A stretch of DNA of 64,000 nt from Hyphomonas sp. (GTDB taxonomy: Bacteria; Pseudomonadota; Alphaproteobacteria; Caulobacterales; Hyphomonadaceae): NCBI RefSeq assembly GCF_016125515.1, contig NZ_WGLO01000011.1:62001-126000 (forward strand), given 5' to 3'. Below the pieces are notes generated by a model. That model had not been told where the DNA came from. It searched no databases and saw only the letters and a program-made list of their open reading frames with translations. Positions 30,359-38,061 of this stretch are shown piece by piece (within the stretch, counting starts at the first letter, position 1; each line of letters starts with the position of its first letter). The translations under genes and the position numbers were made by a program.

Positions 30359-31303
30359 ATGACCCGCGCCTTGCTCCTCGCCGTCTTCGCCCTCGCTGCC
30401 TGTTCCAGCGTCCCCGCCTCCCTCGCCGAGGCGCCTGCTGCACCGGCCGAACCGGCCGCGCCCGCAGCCGATGTGCCCGCCTGGCGCCCGGTTGATCCGG
30501 AAAACCTGCTGCTGATCGAGTTGCCGACCGGCATGGTCGCGGTCGAACTCTTTCCCGAGGCCGCGCCCGCGCATGCCGCGCAGATCCGCGCGCTGGTCCG
30601 AGAAGGCTTCTACGACATGGAGTTCTTCTACCGTGTCATCCAGGGCCACGTCGCCCAGGCCGGCAAGGAGTTCGAGCCCGAACTGAAGGACGTGCCATTG
30701 TTGCCGCTCGAGGCCGAGCGCGCGGTCAGTGCAGACGGTTTCACGCCGCACGGCAATGCCGATCTCTTTGCACCCGAAGTCGGCCACCGGTCGGGCTTTG
30801 CCGTCGGCCGCGAGGGCGGCCAGGAATGGCTGCTCAATTGCCCCGGCGCCCTCGGCATGGCCCGCGACACGGCGCCGGACACCGGCAATGCGGAAATCTT
30901 CTTCCCCCTCCAGCCGCGCCGCTATCTCGATCGCAATTACACGATCTTCGGCCGCGTCATCGCCGGCATGGACAATATCGATCGCCTGCCCCGCGTCGAT
31001 CCGTTCACGGAAGAAGAGGCCGAGGCCCTCTATGGCGAGGACGGTCCCCTCGCTTACCAGATGAGCCAGTACCGCCGCTCGATGCTCGAATACAACATGA
31101 TCTACTCGGCCCGCATGGCCGCCGACCTGCCCGAGGCCGAACGCCCCGTCTATGAAGTGATGAACACCGCCTCGGCCAACTGGGACGCCCTGAAAAAGTC
31201 GAAGCGCGACTATTCCGGCATCGACGCCTTCGTCGCGCCCCCGATCAACATGCTCGACATCTGCACCCTGCCGGTCCCGGCCCGGAAGGTGGGCGAAGAC
31301 TAG
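30359..31303 (+). CDS. cyclophilin-type peptidyl-prolyl isomerase lipoprotein
   Basis: A 314-residue protein with a lipoprotein-type N-terminus (MTRALLLAVFALAACSS, lipobox LAAC), an Ala/Pro linker, and a cyclophilin-like domain (LLLIELPTGMVAVELFPEAAPAHAAQIRALVREGFYD, FYRVIQGHVAQAG, MARDTAPDTGNAEIFF, YTIFGRVIAGMDNIDRLPR). The domain carries insertions relative to short cyclophilins and a ~85-residue C-terminal extension. Predicted periplasmic proline isomerase/chaperone. ATG 30359 is chosen; the open frame runs much further upstream through the antisense of the GFA gene and is not credible there. Confidence 0.85.
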   Translation: MTRALLLAVFALAACSSVPASLAEAPAAPAEPAAPAADVPAWRPVDPENLLLIELPTGMVAVELFPEAAPAHAAQIRALVREGFYDMEFFYRVIQGHVAQAGKEFEPELKDVPLLPLEAERAVSADGFTPHGNADLFAPEVGHRSGFAVGREGGQEWLLNCPGALGMARDTAPDTGNAEIFFPLQPRRYLDRNYTIFGRVIAGMDNIDRLPRVDPFTEEEAEALYGEDGPLAYQMSQYRRSMLEYNMIYSARMAADLPEAERPVYEVMNTASANWDALKKSKRDYSGIDAFVAPPINMLDICTLPVPARKVGED

Positions 31304-31348
31304 GCGGGCCCGGGGATCACCCCGACCCGCTGCGCTACCTTACGCATT

Positions 31349-31354
31349 TATAAT
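31349..31354 (+). promoter_or_regulatory. isolated TATAAT hexamer upstream of the TIR-like/macro gene
   Basis: A perfect -10-type hexamer in the 195-bp gap (31304-31498) between the cyclophilin and the TIR-like/macro gene, about 145 bases before the start codon. No matching -35 hexamer 16-18 bases upstream, so this is only a candidate. Confidence 0.2.
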
Positions 31355-31498
31355 CTGCACCATTCCCTACAGGATTCAGGGCTCTAGCGCGCGCCGGTCC
31401 GCAGCCGCGCCGAATCGGTCCCGCGGCTGTCTTGCCAGTTCCGGGGCGCCATAGTTTCGTGAAATCGCGGCGAGGCGGAAGGCGATGGGGCAGTGACA

Positions 31499-32812
31499 AT
31501 GGCGTTTGAAGGCAAGGCACAGGTTGCGGAGAAACCCGCAGAATTCGAGGCGCGCCAAACCGGGCGGCGCTGTTTCGTGATCCTTCCGTATGCGGCGCCT
31601 GCCGCCGGCGAGGGCCCGTCCATCGATTTCGACGCCGTGTTCAACGAGATCATCCAGCCCGTCGCCGAGGACCTCGACCTCGACTGCATCCGCTCCGACC
31701 GGGTCAGCCGCTCCGGCCTCATCCACCGTGAGATGGTCGAGAACATCATCGACTCCGATGTCGTGATCGCCGACATCTCGCTCGGCTCGCCGGACATTTT
31801 CTTCGAGCTCGGCATCCGCCAGGCCGCCCGCCGGGCCGGCACGGTGGTCATGTGCCATTCGGGCACCGGCGAGGATTTCAATATCACCGGCGTGCGCGCG
31901 CTCGACTATGAACTCCCGCCCGAAGGCGCCCCCGCCCGGGCCCAGATCCTGGCCGATTGCCGCGCCCTGCTGCGCACGCATATCAAGAACAGCCTCGACA
32001 ACCGGGCGACCGACTCGATTGTTCATTCGCTCATCCCCGGCATCAATATCCGCCTGCCGGACCGTCCCCTGCCCGAGCGGCGCTACCATATCTACAAGCT
32101 CGGCCTCGCCGGCATGACCGGCCCGAAGGCCGCCCGCCAGATCGAGATCGTCACCGGCGATATTGCAGACATCGACGACATTGATGTCTGGGTGAACCCC
32201 GAGAACACGCGCATGGAACTGGCGCGCCTGCACGATTCTTCAGTCTCCGCGACGATCCGCTATCTCGGCTCGCGCCGCGACCGGCACGGCTTTGTCCGCG
32301 ACGATGCGATCACCCGCCTTCTGCGCAGCCAGGTCGGCGCCAATCACCGCACCGGCATCGAGCCAGCCACGACGATGCTCACCCGCGCCGGCGCCCTCGG
32401 CAAGACCAACAAGGTGAAGCTGCTGGTCCACGTCGCCGCCCATCAGGGCGAGCCGGGGCGCGGCTACCAGCTGATCGGCGCCTACCGCAAATGCGTCACC
32501 AACGCGCTCGCGGCCGTCGACCAGTACAATGCCCGCTTCGGCGCCAAGATGAACGCCAAGTCCGCGCTGCGCTCGGTGCTGATCCCGCTCTTCGGCGCCC
32601 GCTCGCCAGGCGAGTCGCCCCACGAACGCGTGCAGGGCCTCATCCATGCGGCCCACCAGTACCTGCTGCACTCGGCCGATACCAAGATCGAGCGCGTCGC
32701 CTTCCTCGCCTGGACCCAGGTCGACCTCGAACTCTGCCAGGCCGCCCTCCACCGCCTGGGCCTCAAGCCCGCCGGCGTCCCACGCGGCCCGGGCAGCACA
32801 CCGAAGAGCTGA
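31499..32812 (+). CDS. TIR-like/nucleoside deoxyribosyltransferase-like domain fused to a macro domain
   Basis: A 437-residue cytoplasmic protein. Residues ~22-160 form a Rossmann-like domain of the deoxyribosyltransferase/TIR-like group: RRCFVILPYA, FDAVFNEIIQPVAEDLDL, ENIIDSDVVIADISLGSP and DIFFELGIRQAAR, where Glu103 in FFELG matches the catalytic Glu position of that fold. Residues ~212-390 look like a macro domain: IEIVTGDIADIDDIDVWVNP, ENTRMELARLHDSSVSATIR, TTMLTRAGAL, VKLLVHVAA and SVLIPLFGARSPGESPHE. Such folds handle NAD+, ADP-ribose or nucleosides, so a NAD-derived signalling or nucleotide-salvage role is inferred. ATG 31499 is chosen. No recognisable effector gene is adjacent; nrdB follows. 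Confidence 0.72.
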   Translation: MAFEGKAQVAEKPAEFEARQTGRRCFVILPYAAPAAGEGPSIDFDAVFNEIIQPVAEDLDLDCIRSDRVSRSGLIHREMVENIIDSDVVIADISLGSPDIFFELGIRQAARRAGTVVMCHSGTGEDFNITGVRALDYELPPEGAPARAQILADCRALLRTHIKNSLDNRATDSIVHSLIPGINIRLPDRPLPERRYHIYKLGLAGMTGPKAARQIEIVTGDIADIDDIDVWVNPENTRMELARLHDSSVSATIRYLGSRRDRHGFVRDDAITRLLRSQVGANHRTGIEPATTMLTRAGALGKTNKVKLLVHVAAHQGEPGRGYQLIGAYRKCVTNALAAVDQYNARFGAKMNAKSALRSVLIPLFGARSPGESPHERVQGLIHAAHQYLLHSADTKIERVAFLAWTQVDLELCQAALHRLGLKPAGVPRGPGSTPKS

Positions 32813-32895
32813 GCCCACTCTCCACAGGCGCGCGCTTCTTGTGCAATTCAAGGGGTGCGTCCATGTGCACATCTTGCGGCGTTAACGAATTTTAA

Positions 32896-32911
32896 GCACT
32901 ATATATGGTGT
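32896..32911. promoter_or_regulatory. NrdR box upstream of nrdB
   Basis: GCACTATATATGGTGT matches the NrdR consensus (ACACTATATATAGTGT) at 14 of 16 positions, 38 bases before the nrdB start. A much weaker partner, GCACATCTTGCGGCGT (32867-32882), lies one helical interval upstream. NrdR would repress nrdB when dATP is high. Confidence 0.65.
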
Positions 32912-32948
32912 TTGATGCCGCCAAAGACGATTGCCCAAGGAGACTCCC

Positions 32949-33986
32949 ATGGCTGACGGAATGACAGAACTGCCCGGCCTGCTCACCCCGAGCCACGCCT
33001 ACAAGCCGTTCCGCTATCCGTGGGCGTACGAGTTCTGGAAGAAGCAGCAACAGGTCCACTGGATGCCCGAGGAAGTGCCCCTCGGCGAGGATTGCAAGGA
33101 CTGGGCGGTCAAGCTGTCCGACCAGGAACGCAACCTCCTGACCCAGATCTTCCGCTTCTTCACCCAATCGGATGTCGAAGTCGGCGCCAACTACATGACA
33201 AACTACATGCCGCTCTTCAAACCGGTGGAAGTGTCGATGATGCTGTCGTCCTTCTCCAACATGGAGACGATCCATATCGCGGCCTATGCCCTGCTGCTGG
33301 AAACCATCGGTATGCCGGATTCCGAATTCTCCGCCTTCATGGAATACAAGGAGATGGCGGCCAAGCACGACTATCTCGGCCAGTTCGGCTGCGAAACGAA
33401 TGAAGATATCGCCGTCTCGATGGCCGTGTTTGGTGCGTTCACGGAAGGTCTGCAGCTGTTCGCGTCCTTCGCCATGCTGATGAACTTCCCGCGCTTCAAC
33501 AAGATGAAGGGCATGGGCCAGATCGTCACCTGGTCGATCCGCGACGAGTCGCTGCACTGCGAAGGCATGATCAAGCTGTTCCACGCCTTCTGTGCGGAAA
33601 CCGGCGTGATGACCGATGAACTGCGCGAAAAGATCCGCGAATGCTGCCGTACGGTGATCGCGCTGGAAGACAAGTTCATCGACCTCGCCTTCGAAATGGG
33701 CCCTGTCGAGGGCATGACGCCGGCCGACATCAAGAACTACATCCGCTACATCGCCGACTGGCGGCTCGGCCAGCTGAAGCTGGAGCCGCTCTACGGCATC
33801 GCCAAACACCCGCTGCCCTGGCTGACCGAGATCCTCAATGGGGTTGAGCATGCCAACTTCTTCGAGCAGCGCGCCACGGAATACTCCAAGGGCGCCACCA
33901 AGGGTGACTGGCACGGCGAAGATGGCGTCTGGGGACGCTTCGATGCCCGCCGCAAGGCCGAGAGCGACTCCGTCCCGGCGGAGTGA
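32949..33986 (+). CDS. nrdB: ribonucleoside-diphosphate reductase beta subunit NrdB
   Basis: Class I small subunit (345 aa) that houses the metal-radical cofactor used by NrdA to make deoxynucleotides. Ligand motifs: FFTQSDVEVG (first carboxylate region), NMETIHIAAY giving E106-x2-H109-x3-Y113 (Tyr113 in the radical position), MEYKEMAAKHDYL and RDESLHCEGM (second Glu/His ligands). Start ATG 32949 has AAGGAG about 7 bases upstream. nrdA is not in the window, so the two subunits are encoded apart. Regulated by the NrdR box upstream. Followed by a GTGA overlap with a hypothetical gene. Confidence 0.94.
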   Translation: MADGMTELPGLLTPSHAYKPFRYPWAYEFWKKQQQVHWMPEEVPLGEDCKDWAVKLSDQERNLLTQIFRFFTQSDVEVGANYMTNYMPLFKPVEVSMMLSSFSNMETIHIAAYALLLETIGMPDSEFSAFMEYKEMAAKHDYLGQFGCETNEDIAVSMAVFGAFTEGLQLFASFAMLMNFPRFNKMKGMGQIVTWSIRDESLHCEGMIKLFHAFCAETGVMTDELREKIRECCRTVIALEDKFIDLAFEMGPVEGMTPADIKNYIRYIADWRLGQLKLEPLYGIAKHPLPWLTEILNGVEHANFFEQRATEYSKGATKGDWHGEDGVWGRFDARRKAESDSVPAE

Positions 33987-34567
33987 GCCTTCGCGCCGAC
34001 ATCCTCGGCTGGGTGATCCGGCGGCTGTCCGAAATCGATGCCGCCGACCCGGTTGCCCGCGCCGCGCTGTTCGAAACGCTGCGGGCCGAAACAGCGGCAA
34101 ATGGCGCCGGCGGCGCGCCGGCCGATCTCGCCCGGCCTCATCTTGAAAGCGCCATCGCCCGGCAGGACGTCTACTGGATGACCCAGGAGACGCCCTGGCC
34201 AGCGCCGCCGCCATCTGCGCCCCTGCCCCCGCCGCCCGCGGCGGCGCCTGTGCCGGACATCTGGCAATGGCCACGCAACCTACCCCCCATCGGCCCGCCG
34301 CCGGGACCGCCGCCCGGCGAAGCCACCGGCCCGTTTGCCGATCACGTGTATGCAACCGTCCGGCTGGCCGTGCCCGGGAGCCTGCAGGACCTGCATCTCG
34401 GCTGGACGTTCGATCCAGACTGCAGCCTGACAGCGCATTGCCCGGCCATCGGCTTTGACTTCCGCACCCGCGCGGTCACCTTTGCCGACGCCGTCGAACA
34501 TCTCGCCCGCGCGCTGCAACAAGGCGGGCTCGCTCTGCCGGATGAGGCGCGCACTCTCGACCGCTGA
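33983..34567 (+). CDS. hypothetical proline-rich protein
   Basis: A 194-residue protein starting at GTG 33983, overlapping the nrdB stop (GTGA), so translation would be coupled. N-terminal helical part (LRADILGWVIRRLSEIDAAD), a Pro/Ala-rich low-complexity linker (~res 72-112), and a C-terminal domain (HVYATVRLAVPGSLQDLHLG, DAVEHLARALQQGG). No family recognised. The overlap and codon use support a real gene, but its assignment rests only on that. Confidence 0.5.
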   Translation: MSLRADILGWVIRRLSEIDAADPVARAALFETLRAETAANGAGGAPADLARPHLESAIARQDVYWMTQETPWPAPPPSAPLPPPPAAAPVPDIWQWPRNLPPIGPPPGPPPGEATGPFADHVYATVRLAVPGSLQDLHLGWTFDPDCSLTAHCPAIGFDFRTRAVTFADAVEHLARALQQGGLALPDEARTLDR

Positions 34568-34626
34568 CCCCGGGGTCCGCCGTCTGCCGGTTGCCCACAC
34601 CACCATCGCCGCCGAAGCCACGTCGT

Positions 34627-34648
34627 CCGTACCTAGGTACAGGTACGG
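34627..34648. repeat. inverted repeat CCGTACCT-N6-AGGTACGG
   Basis: Perfect 8-bp arms (34627-34634, 34641-34648) with loop AGGTAC, giving three overlapping GTACCT/AGGTAC units, between the proline-rich gene and the EF-hand gene. It could be an operator for the EF-hand/YXWGXW pair or a terminator stem; no U-tract follows. Confidence 0.45.
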
Positions 34649-34781
34649 AGTGAAATACAATCTGATGGGGAATAGGTAGTCGGTGGGCTGTCAGACGGGC
34701 CAGAGAGGCCTTTCTGCCTGAAGGGGGATGTAGCTGCGGCGCCGGAGCGCGACGGCACGTTCAACGAAGGAGATGAACGCG

Positions 34782-35396
34782 ATGCTCGAACTGAAAACCC
34801 TCGCCGTTGCGGCCGCCATTGCGGGTGCTGTGATCATGTCGGGTCAGGCTGTCGCGCAAGGCGGCGCCGGGCAAGGTGCTGGTGGCGGAATGGGAAGCCA
34901 GTCCGGCGCTCAGGATCGCGACCAGTTGCGCGTGAAGGATCCTGCCTCCGGCCGCGACCAGTTGCAGGACCGCGACCGCGATCAGATTCGCGATCTGGAC
35001 CAGGACCGGCTTTTCCTCGGCACCAAAGACCGCATCCGCGCCTTCGACCGCGACGGCGACCGCCAGATCAACCGCGTCGAATTCGAGGACTGGCACAAGG
35101 ACATGTTCGGGAACATGGATGCGGACGGCAACGGCCTCAGCCTTGAGGAATACCATGCCGCCCGTTTCGGCGCAGGGCCTTACAGCAATGCCAACCTGCA
35201 ACGCCAGGCACTGATGCGTGAGCAGGCGAACCTGCGCAAGACCGAGCGCTTTCGCATCATGGACGGCAACGGCGACCGTATCGTCAGCCGCGAGGAATAC
35301 ATGCGTTTCGGTGAGCACGCCTGGCTCGAAGCCGACACCAATGACGACGGTCAGCTCACCTGGGCCGAACTGCAGCAACACAATCGCGGCATGTAG
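34782..35396 (+). CDS. exported EF-hand protein with DRD/RDQ-rich linker
   Basis: A 204-residue secreted or periplasmic protein. Signal peptide (MLELKTLAVAAAIAGAVIMSGQAVAQ), a Gly-rich segment, an unusual charged low-complexity stretch (QDRDRDQIRDLDQDR), then EF-hand loops: FDRDGDRQINRVEF, MDADGNGLSLEEY, MDGNGDRIVSREEY and ADTNDDGQLTWAEL. Predicted calcium binding. ATG 34782 is chosen since AAGGAG ends 9 bases before it and only zero bases before the in-frame ATG 34773. Followed after 15 bp by the YXWGXW protein, likely one operon. Confidence 0.82.
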   Translation: MLELKTLAVAAAIAGAVIMSGQAVAQGGAGQGAGGGMGSQSGAQDRDQLRVKDPASGRDQLQDRDRDQIRDLDQDRLFLGTKDRIRAFDRDGDRQINRVEFEDWHKDMFGNMDADGNGLSLEEYHAARFGAGPYSNANLQRQALMREQANLRKTERFRIMDGNGDRIVSREEYMRFGEHAWLEADTNDDGQLTWAELQQHNRGM

Positions 35397-35411
35397 CCGA
35401 GGGAGGAAAGC

Positions 35412-35756
35412 ATGACCCGCAATTCCGCATTCCTGGCAGGCGCTGCGGCGCTGGCACTGGCGACCGTGACGGCCTGCGCCGTTTATGGCGTCCCCTACCG
35501 TCATTATGGACCGCCACCGTCGGGCGTCGTCTATGTCATGACCACGCCACCGACGCCGCGCACGGTGATCATCCCGCCGCGGCCGAGTTCAGTGTCGGTC
35601 TGGATCTCCGGCTACTGGAACTGGACGGGCGTAGACTTCGTCTGGGTCGATGGGCGCTGGGACAACAACCCGCCGCGCGCTGGCGCGCAATGGGTGCCGG
35701 ACCAGTGGGTAAAGACCAAAAAGGGCTGGTACCGCCAGCCCGGCCACTGGAAATAG
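35412..35756 (+). CDS. YXWGXW repeat-containing lipoprotein
   Basis: A 114-residue envelope protein. Lipoprotein-like signal (MTRNSAFLAGAAALALATVTAC), a Pro/Tyr-rich spacer and two aromatic repeats (GYWNWTGVDFVWVDGRW, WVPDQWVKTKKGWYRQPGHW) of the YXWGXW type. The family is known as small exported proteins with no clear role. GGGAGGAAAGC just before ATG 35412 is a strong ribosome site. Coupled to the EF-hand gene upstream. Confidence 0.82.
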   Translation: MTRNSAFLAGAAALALATVTACAVYGVPYRHYGPPPSGVVYVMTTPPTPRTVIIPPRPSSVSVWISGYWNWTGVDFVWVDGRWDNNPPRAGAQWVPDQWVKTKKGWYRQPGHWK

Positions 35757-35949
35757 GCCGTCTCACTGGACTCCGCCCGGCAGTGACACTCCGGCGGCCA
35801 ACGAAGACACCGAAGCAGTTGCGGCCAGCTTGATACGCGCGCCGATGCGGCAACCATGAGCAACCGCATCGGCCCCAACGATGGAAGATTCCGGCGGACT
35901 GACTCCCCGTTTGCGCGCCCGGCCCTGCCCGGCTAATGTCGGGCCCATC

Positions 35950-37680
35950 ATGGGCGCAGACGATTCCTCCACCGGCGATGACGCCACCGGCGCCCTGTTC
36001 GGCGGGGATGAGGCGCATGCCCGCGCCGGCGCCTATGAAGTGCTTGCCCGCAAATACCGTCCGCGCCGCTTCGAGGACCTGATCGGCCAGGAGGCCATGG
36101 TCCGCACGCTTTCAAACGCCTTCGAAACCGGCCGCATCGCCCACGGTTTCATGCTGACTGGCGTGCGCGGCGTCGGCAAGACGACCACCGCGCGCCTTCT
36201 GGCCCGCGCGCTGAACTTCGAGCCGAAGGATGGCGCAAAGGGCAAGAAGGGCAAAGGCGAGGCCGGCGGCCCGTCGATCCATCTCGACCCGCCCGGCGTC
36301 CACTGCGAGGCGATCATGGCCAGCCGGCATCCGGATGTGCTGGAGCTCGACGCGGCCTCGCGCACCGGCGTGGCCGATATGCGCGACCTGCTCGAGTCGT
36401 CCCGGTACGGACCGGTTTCGGCGCGCTACAAGGTCTATATCATCGACGAAGTGCACATGCTTTCGAATGCCAGCTTCAACGCCCTTCTGAAGACTTTGGA
36501 AGAGCCGCCGCCGCACCTGAAGTTCATTTTCGCCACAACCGAGATCCGCAAGGTGCCGGTCACCGTGCTCTCGCGCTGTCAGCGGTTCGATCTCAAACGC
36601 CTCGACACGCCGGTGCTTGCCGAACATCTCGGCCGGGTGGCGAAGAACGAGAAAGCGAAGGTCTCCGAGGAGGCCCTCGCGCTGGTCGCCCGCGCGGCCG
36701 AAGGCTCGGTGCGCGATGCGCTCTCCCTGCTCGACCAGGCCATCGTGCAGACCCCGGGCGGCGAAGTCTCGGGCGCGGCCGTTCGCGACATGCTGGGTCT
36801 CGGTGACCGCGCACGGCTCTATGACGTGTTCGAAAAGGCCATCGCCGCTGATGGCAGGGGCGCGCTGGCAGAAATGAAGGATCAGGTCGCTGCAGGCGCC
36901 GATCCGGCCGTTCTGCTGAAGGACCTGATGGATATCGCCGCCGATGTTTCGGTGGCGCAGGCGACCGGCGATGACTGGGCCGCGGCTGGCCCCGCTGATT
37001 GGGCCAACCGCACGCGCGCCCTCGCCCAGCGCCTGACTGCGGCGCAGGCTGCGCGCACCTGGCAATTGCTGTTGTCCGGATACGGCGACCTTCAGGTTGC
37101 GCCCGATCCGGCGACGGCGCTCAACATGGTGATCCTGCGGCTCGCCGCCGCCTCCAGTCTTCCGTCCCCGGAGGAAGCCGCCCGGATGATCGCGGAAGGT
37201 GCAGCGCCGCCGGGAAAGGCCGCCGCGCCCCTTGAGGCTCCGCCGAGCGCGCCCGGCGGGGTGTCCAGCTTTGCCGATATCGTCGCCGCCATGACACGGG
37301 CCCGCGAAGTGGGCCTGCAGGTCGATACCGAACGGTTCATCCGCTTTGCCTCCGTATCGGAAGGCCAACTCAGCTATTCCCTCGCGCCCGGCGCCCCGCA
37401 GGGCCTGGCCGGGCGGCTGAAAGCGTTCCTCGACGCCGAAACCGATATCGACTGGGTGATCGAGGAATCGGAGACCGATGCCGAATCCCTGCGCGAGCGC
37501 GAGCGCCGAGAGAAGGCCGAACGAATCGCCGAAGCCGAGCGCCACGACTGGGTCGCCGCCACGCTGAAGGCGATGCCCGGCGCGGTGATCCTGGATGTGA
37601 CCGAAGAGCCCCCGCCGCTTGAAAAGCCGCCTGAAGGCGACAATGTGATCGATCTCAATGCCCGCCGCAGACCGGCCTGA
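35950..37680 (+). CDS. dnaX: DNA polymerase III subunit gamma/tau DnaX
   Basis: Clamp-loader ATPase (576 aa from ATG 35950). Core: YEVLARKYRPRRFEDLIGQE, Walker A TGVRGVGKTTTARLLARAL, Walker B/DEAD-like YIIDEVHMLSNASFNALLKT, sensor FIFATTEIRKVPVTVLSRCQRF. The zinc-finger segment between the ATPase motifs keeps only one Cys (GVHCEAIMASRHPDV); the usual four-Cys cluster is absent and a Lys/Gly-rich stretch replaces it. The C-terminal tail (tau-like) binds polymerase alpha in relatives. An in-frame ATG at 35881 is an alternative start; neither has a clear ribosome site. First gene of dnaX-ybaB-bciB-recR. Confidence 0.93.
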   Translation: MGADDSSTGDDATGALFGGDEAHARAGAYEVLARKYRPRRFEDLIGQEAMVRTLSNAFETGRIAHGFMLTGVRGVGKTTTARLLARALNFEPKDGAKGKKGKGEAGGPSIHLDPPGVHCEAIMASRHPDVLELDAASRTGVADMRDLLESSRYGPVSARYKVYIIDEVHMLSNASFNALLKTLEEPPPHLKFIFATTEIRKVPVTVLSRCQRFDLKRLDTPVLAEHLGRVAKNEKAKVSEEALALVARAAEGSVRDALSLLDQAIVQTPGGEVSGAAVRDMLGLGDRARLYDVFEKAIAADGRGALAEMKDQVAAGADPAVLLKDLMDIAADVSVAQATGDDWAAAGPADWANRTRALAQRLTAAQAARTWQLLLSGYGDLQVAPDPATALNMVILRLAAASSLPSPEEAARMIAEGAAPPGKAAAPLEAPPSAPGGVSSFADIVAAMTRAREVGLQVDTERFIRFASVSEGQLSYSLAPGAPQGLAGRLKAFLDAETDIDWVIEESETDAESLRERERREKAERIAEAERHDWVAATLKAMPGAVILDVTEEPPPLEKPPEGDNVIDLNARRRPA

Positions 37681-37692
37681 CGGAGTGACCAG

Positions 37693-38016
37693 ATGAAAGA
37701 CCTCGCCCAGATCATGCAGCAGGCCCAGGCCATGCAGACCAAGATGGCCGAAGTGCAGGCCAAGATCGAGGCCACGGAGGCCGACGGTGTGGCCGGGGCC
37801 GGCCTTGTCCGGGTCAAGCTGAAAGGCAAGGGCGAACTCGTTTCGGTGACCATCGACAAGAGCCTGATGGGCGATGATCCCGAAATCGTCGAGGACCTGA
37901 TCAAGGCCGCGCACGCCGATGCCCGCCGCCGGCTGGACCAGGCGATGGAAGACGCCATGCGCGCCGCCACCTCCGGCATGGGCGGCCTGCTGCCGGGCTT
38001 CAAGCTTCCGTTCTGA
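37693..38016 (+). CDS. ybaB: YbaB/EbfC family nucleoid-associated protein
   Basis: A small dimeric DNA-binding protein (107 aa) almost always encoded between dnaX and recR. Features: MKDLAQIMQQAQAMQTKMAEVQAK helix, AGAGLVRVKLKGKGELVSVTIDKSL, and a C-terminal helical tail ending GMGGLLPGFKLPF. Starts 13 bp after dnaX with GGAGTGA upstream. Here the expected neighbour recR is displaced by bciB. Confidence 0.94.
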   Translation: MKDLAQIMQQAQAMQTKMAEVQAKIEATEADGVAGAGLVRVKLKGKGELVSVTIDKSLMGDDPEIVEDLIKAAHADARRRLDQAMEDAMRAATSGMGGLLPGFKLPF

Positions 38017-38061
38017 CCCGCAGCGTGACTTGGCCGCGGCCCGCCCTATAGTCGGTGCGGC

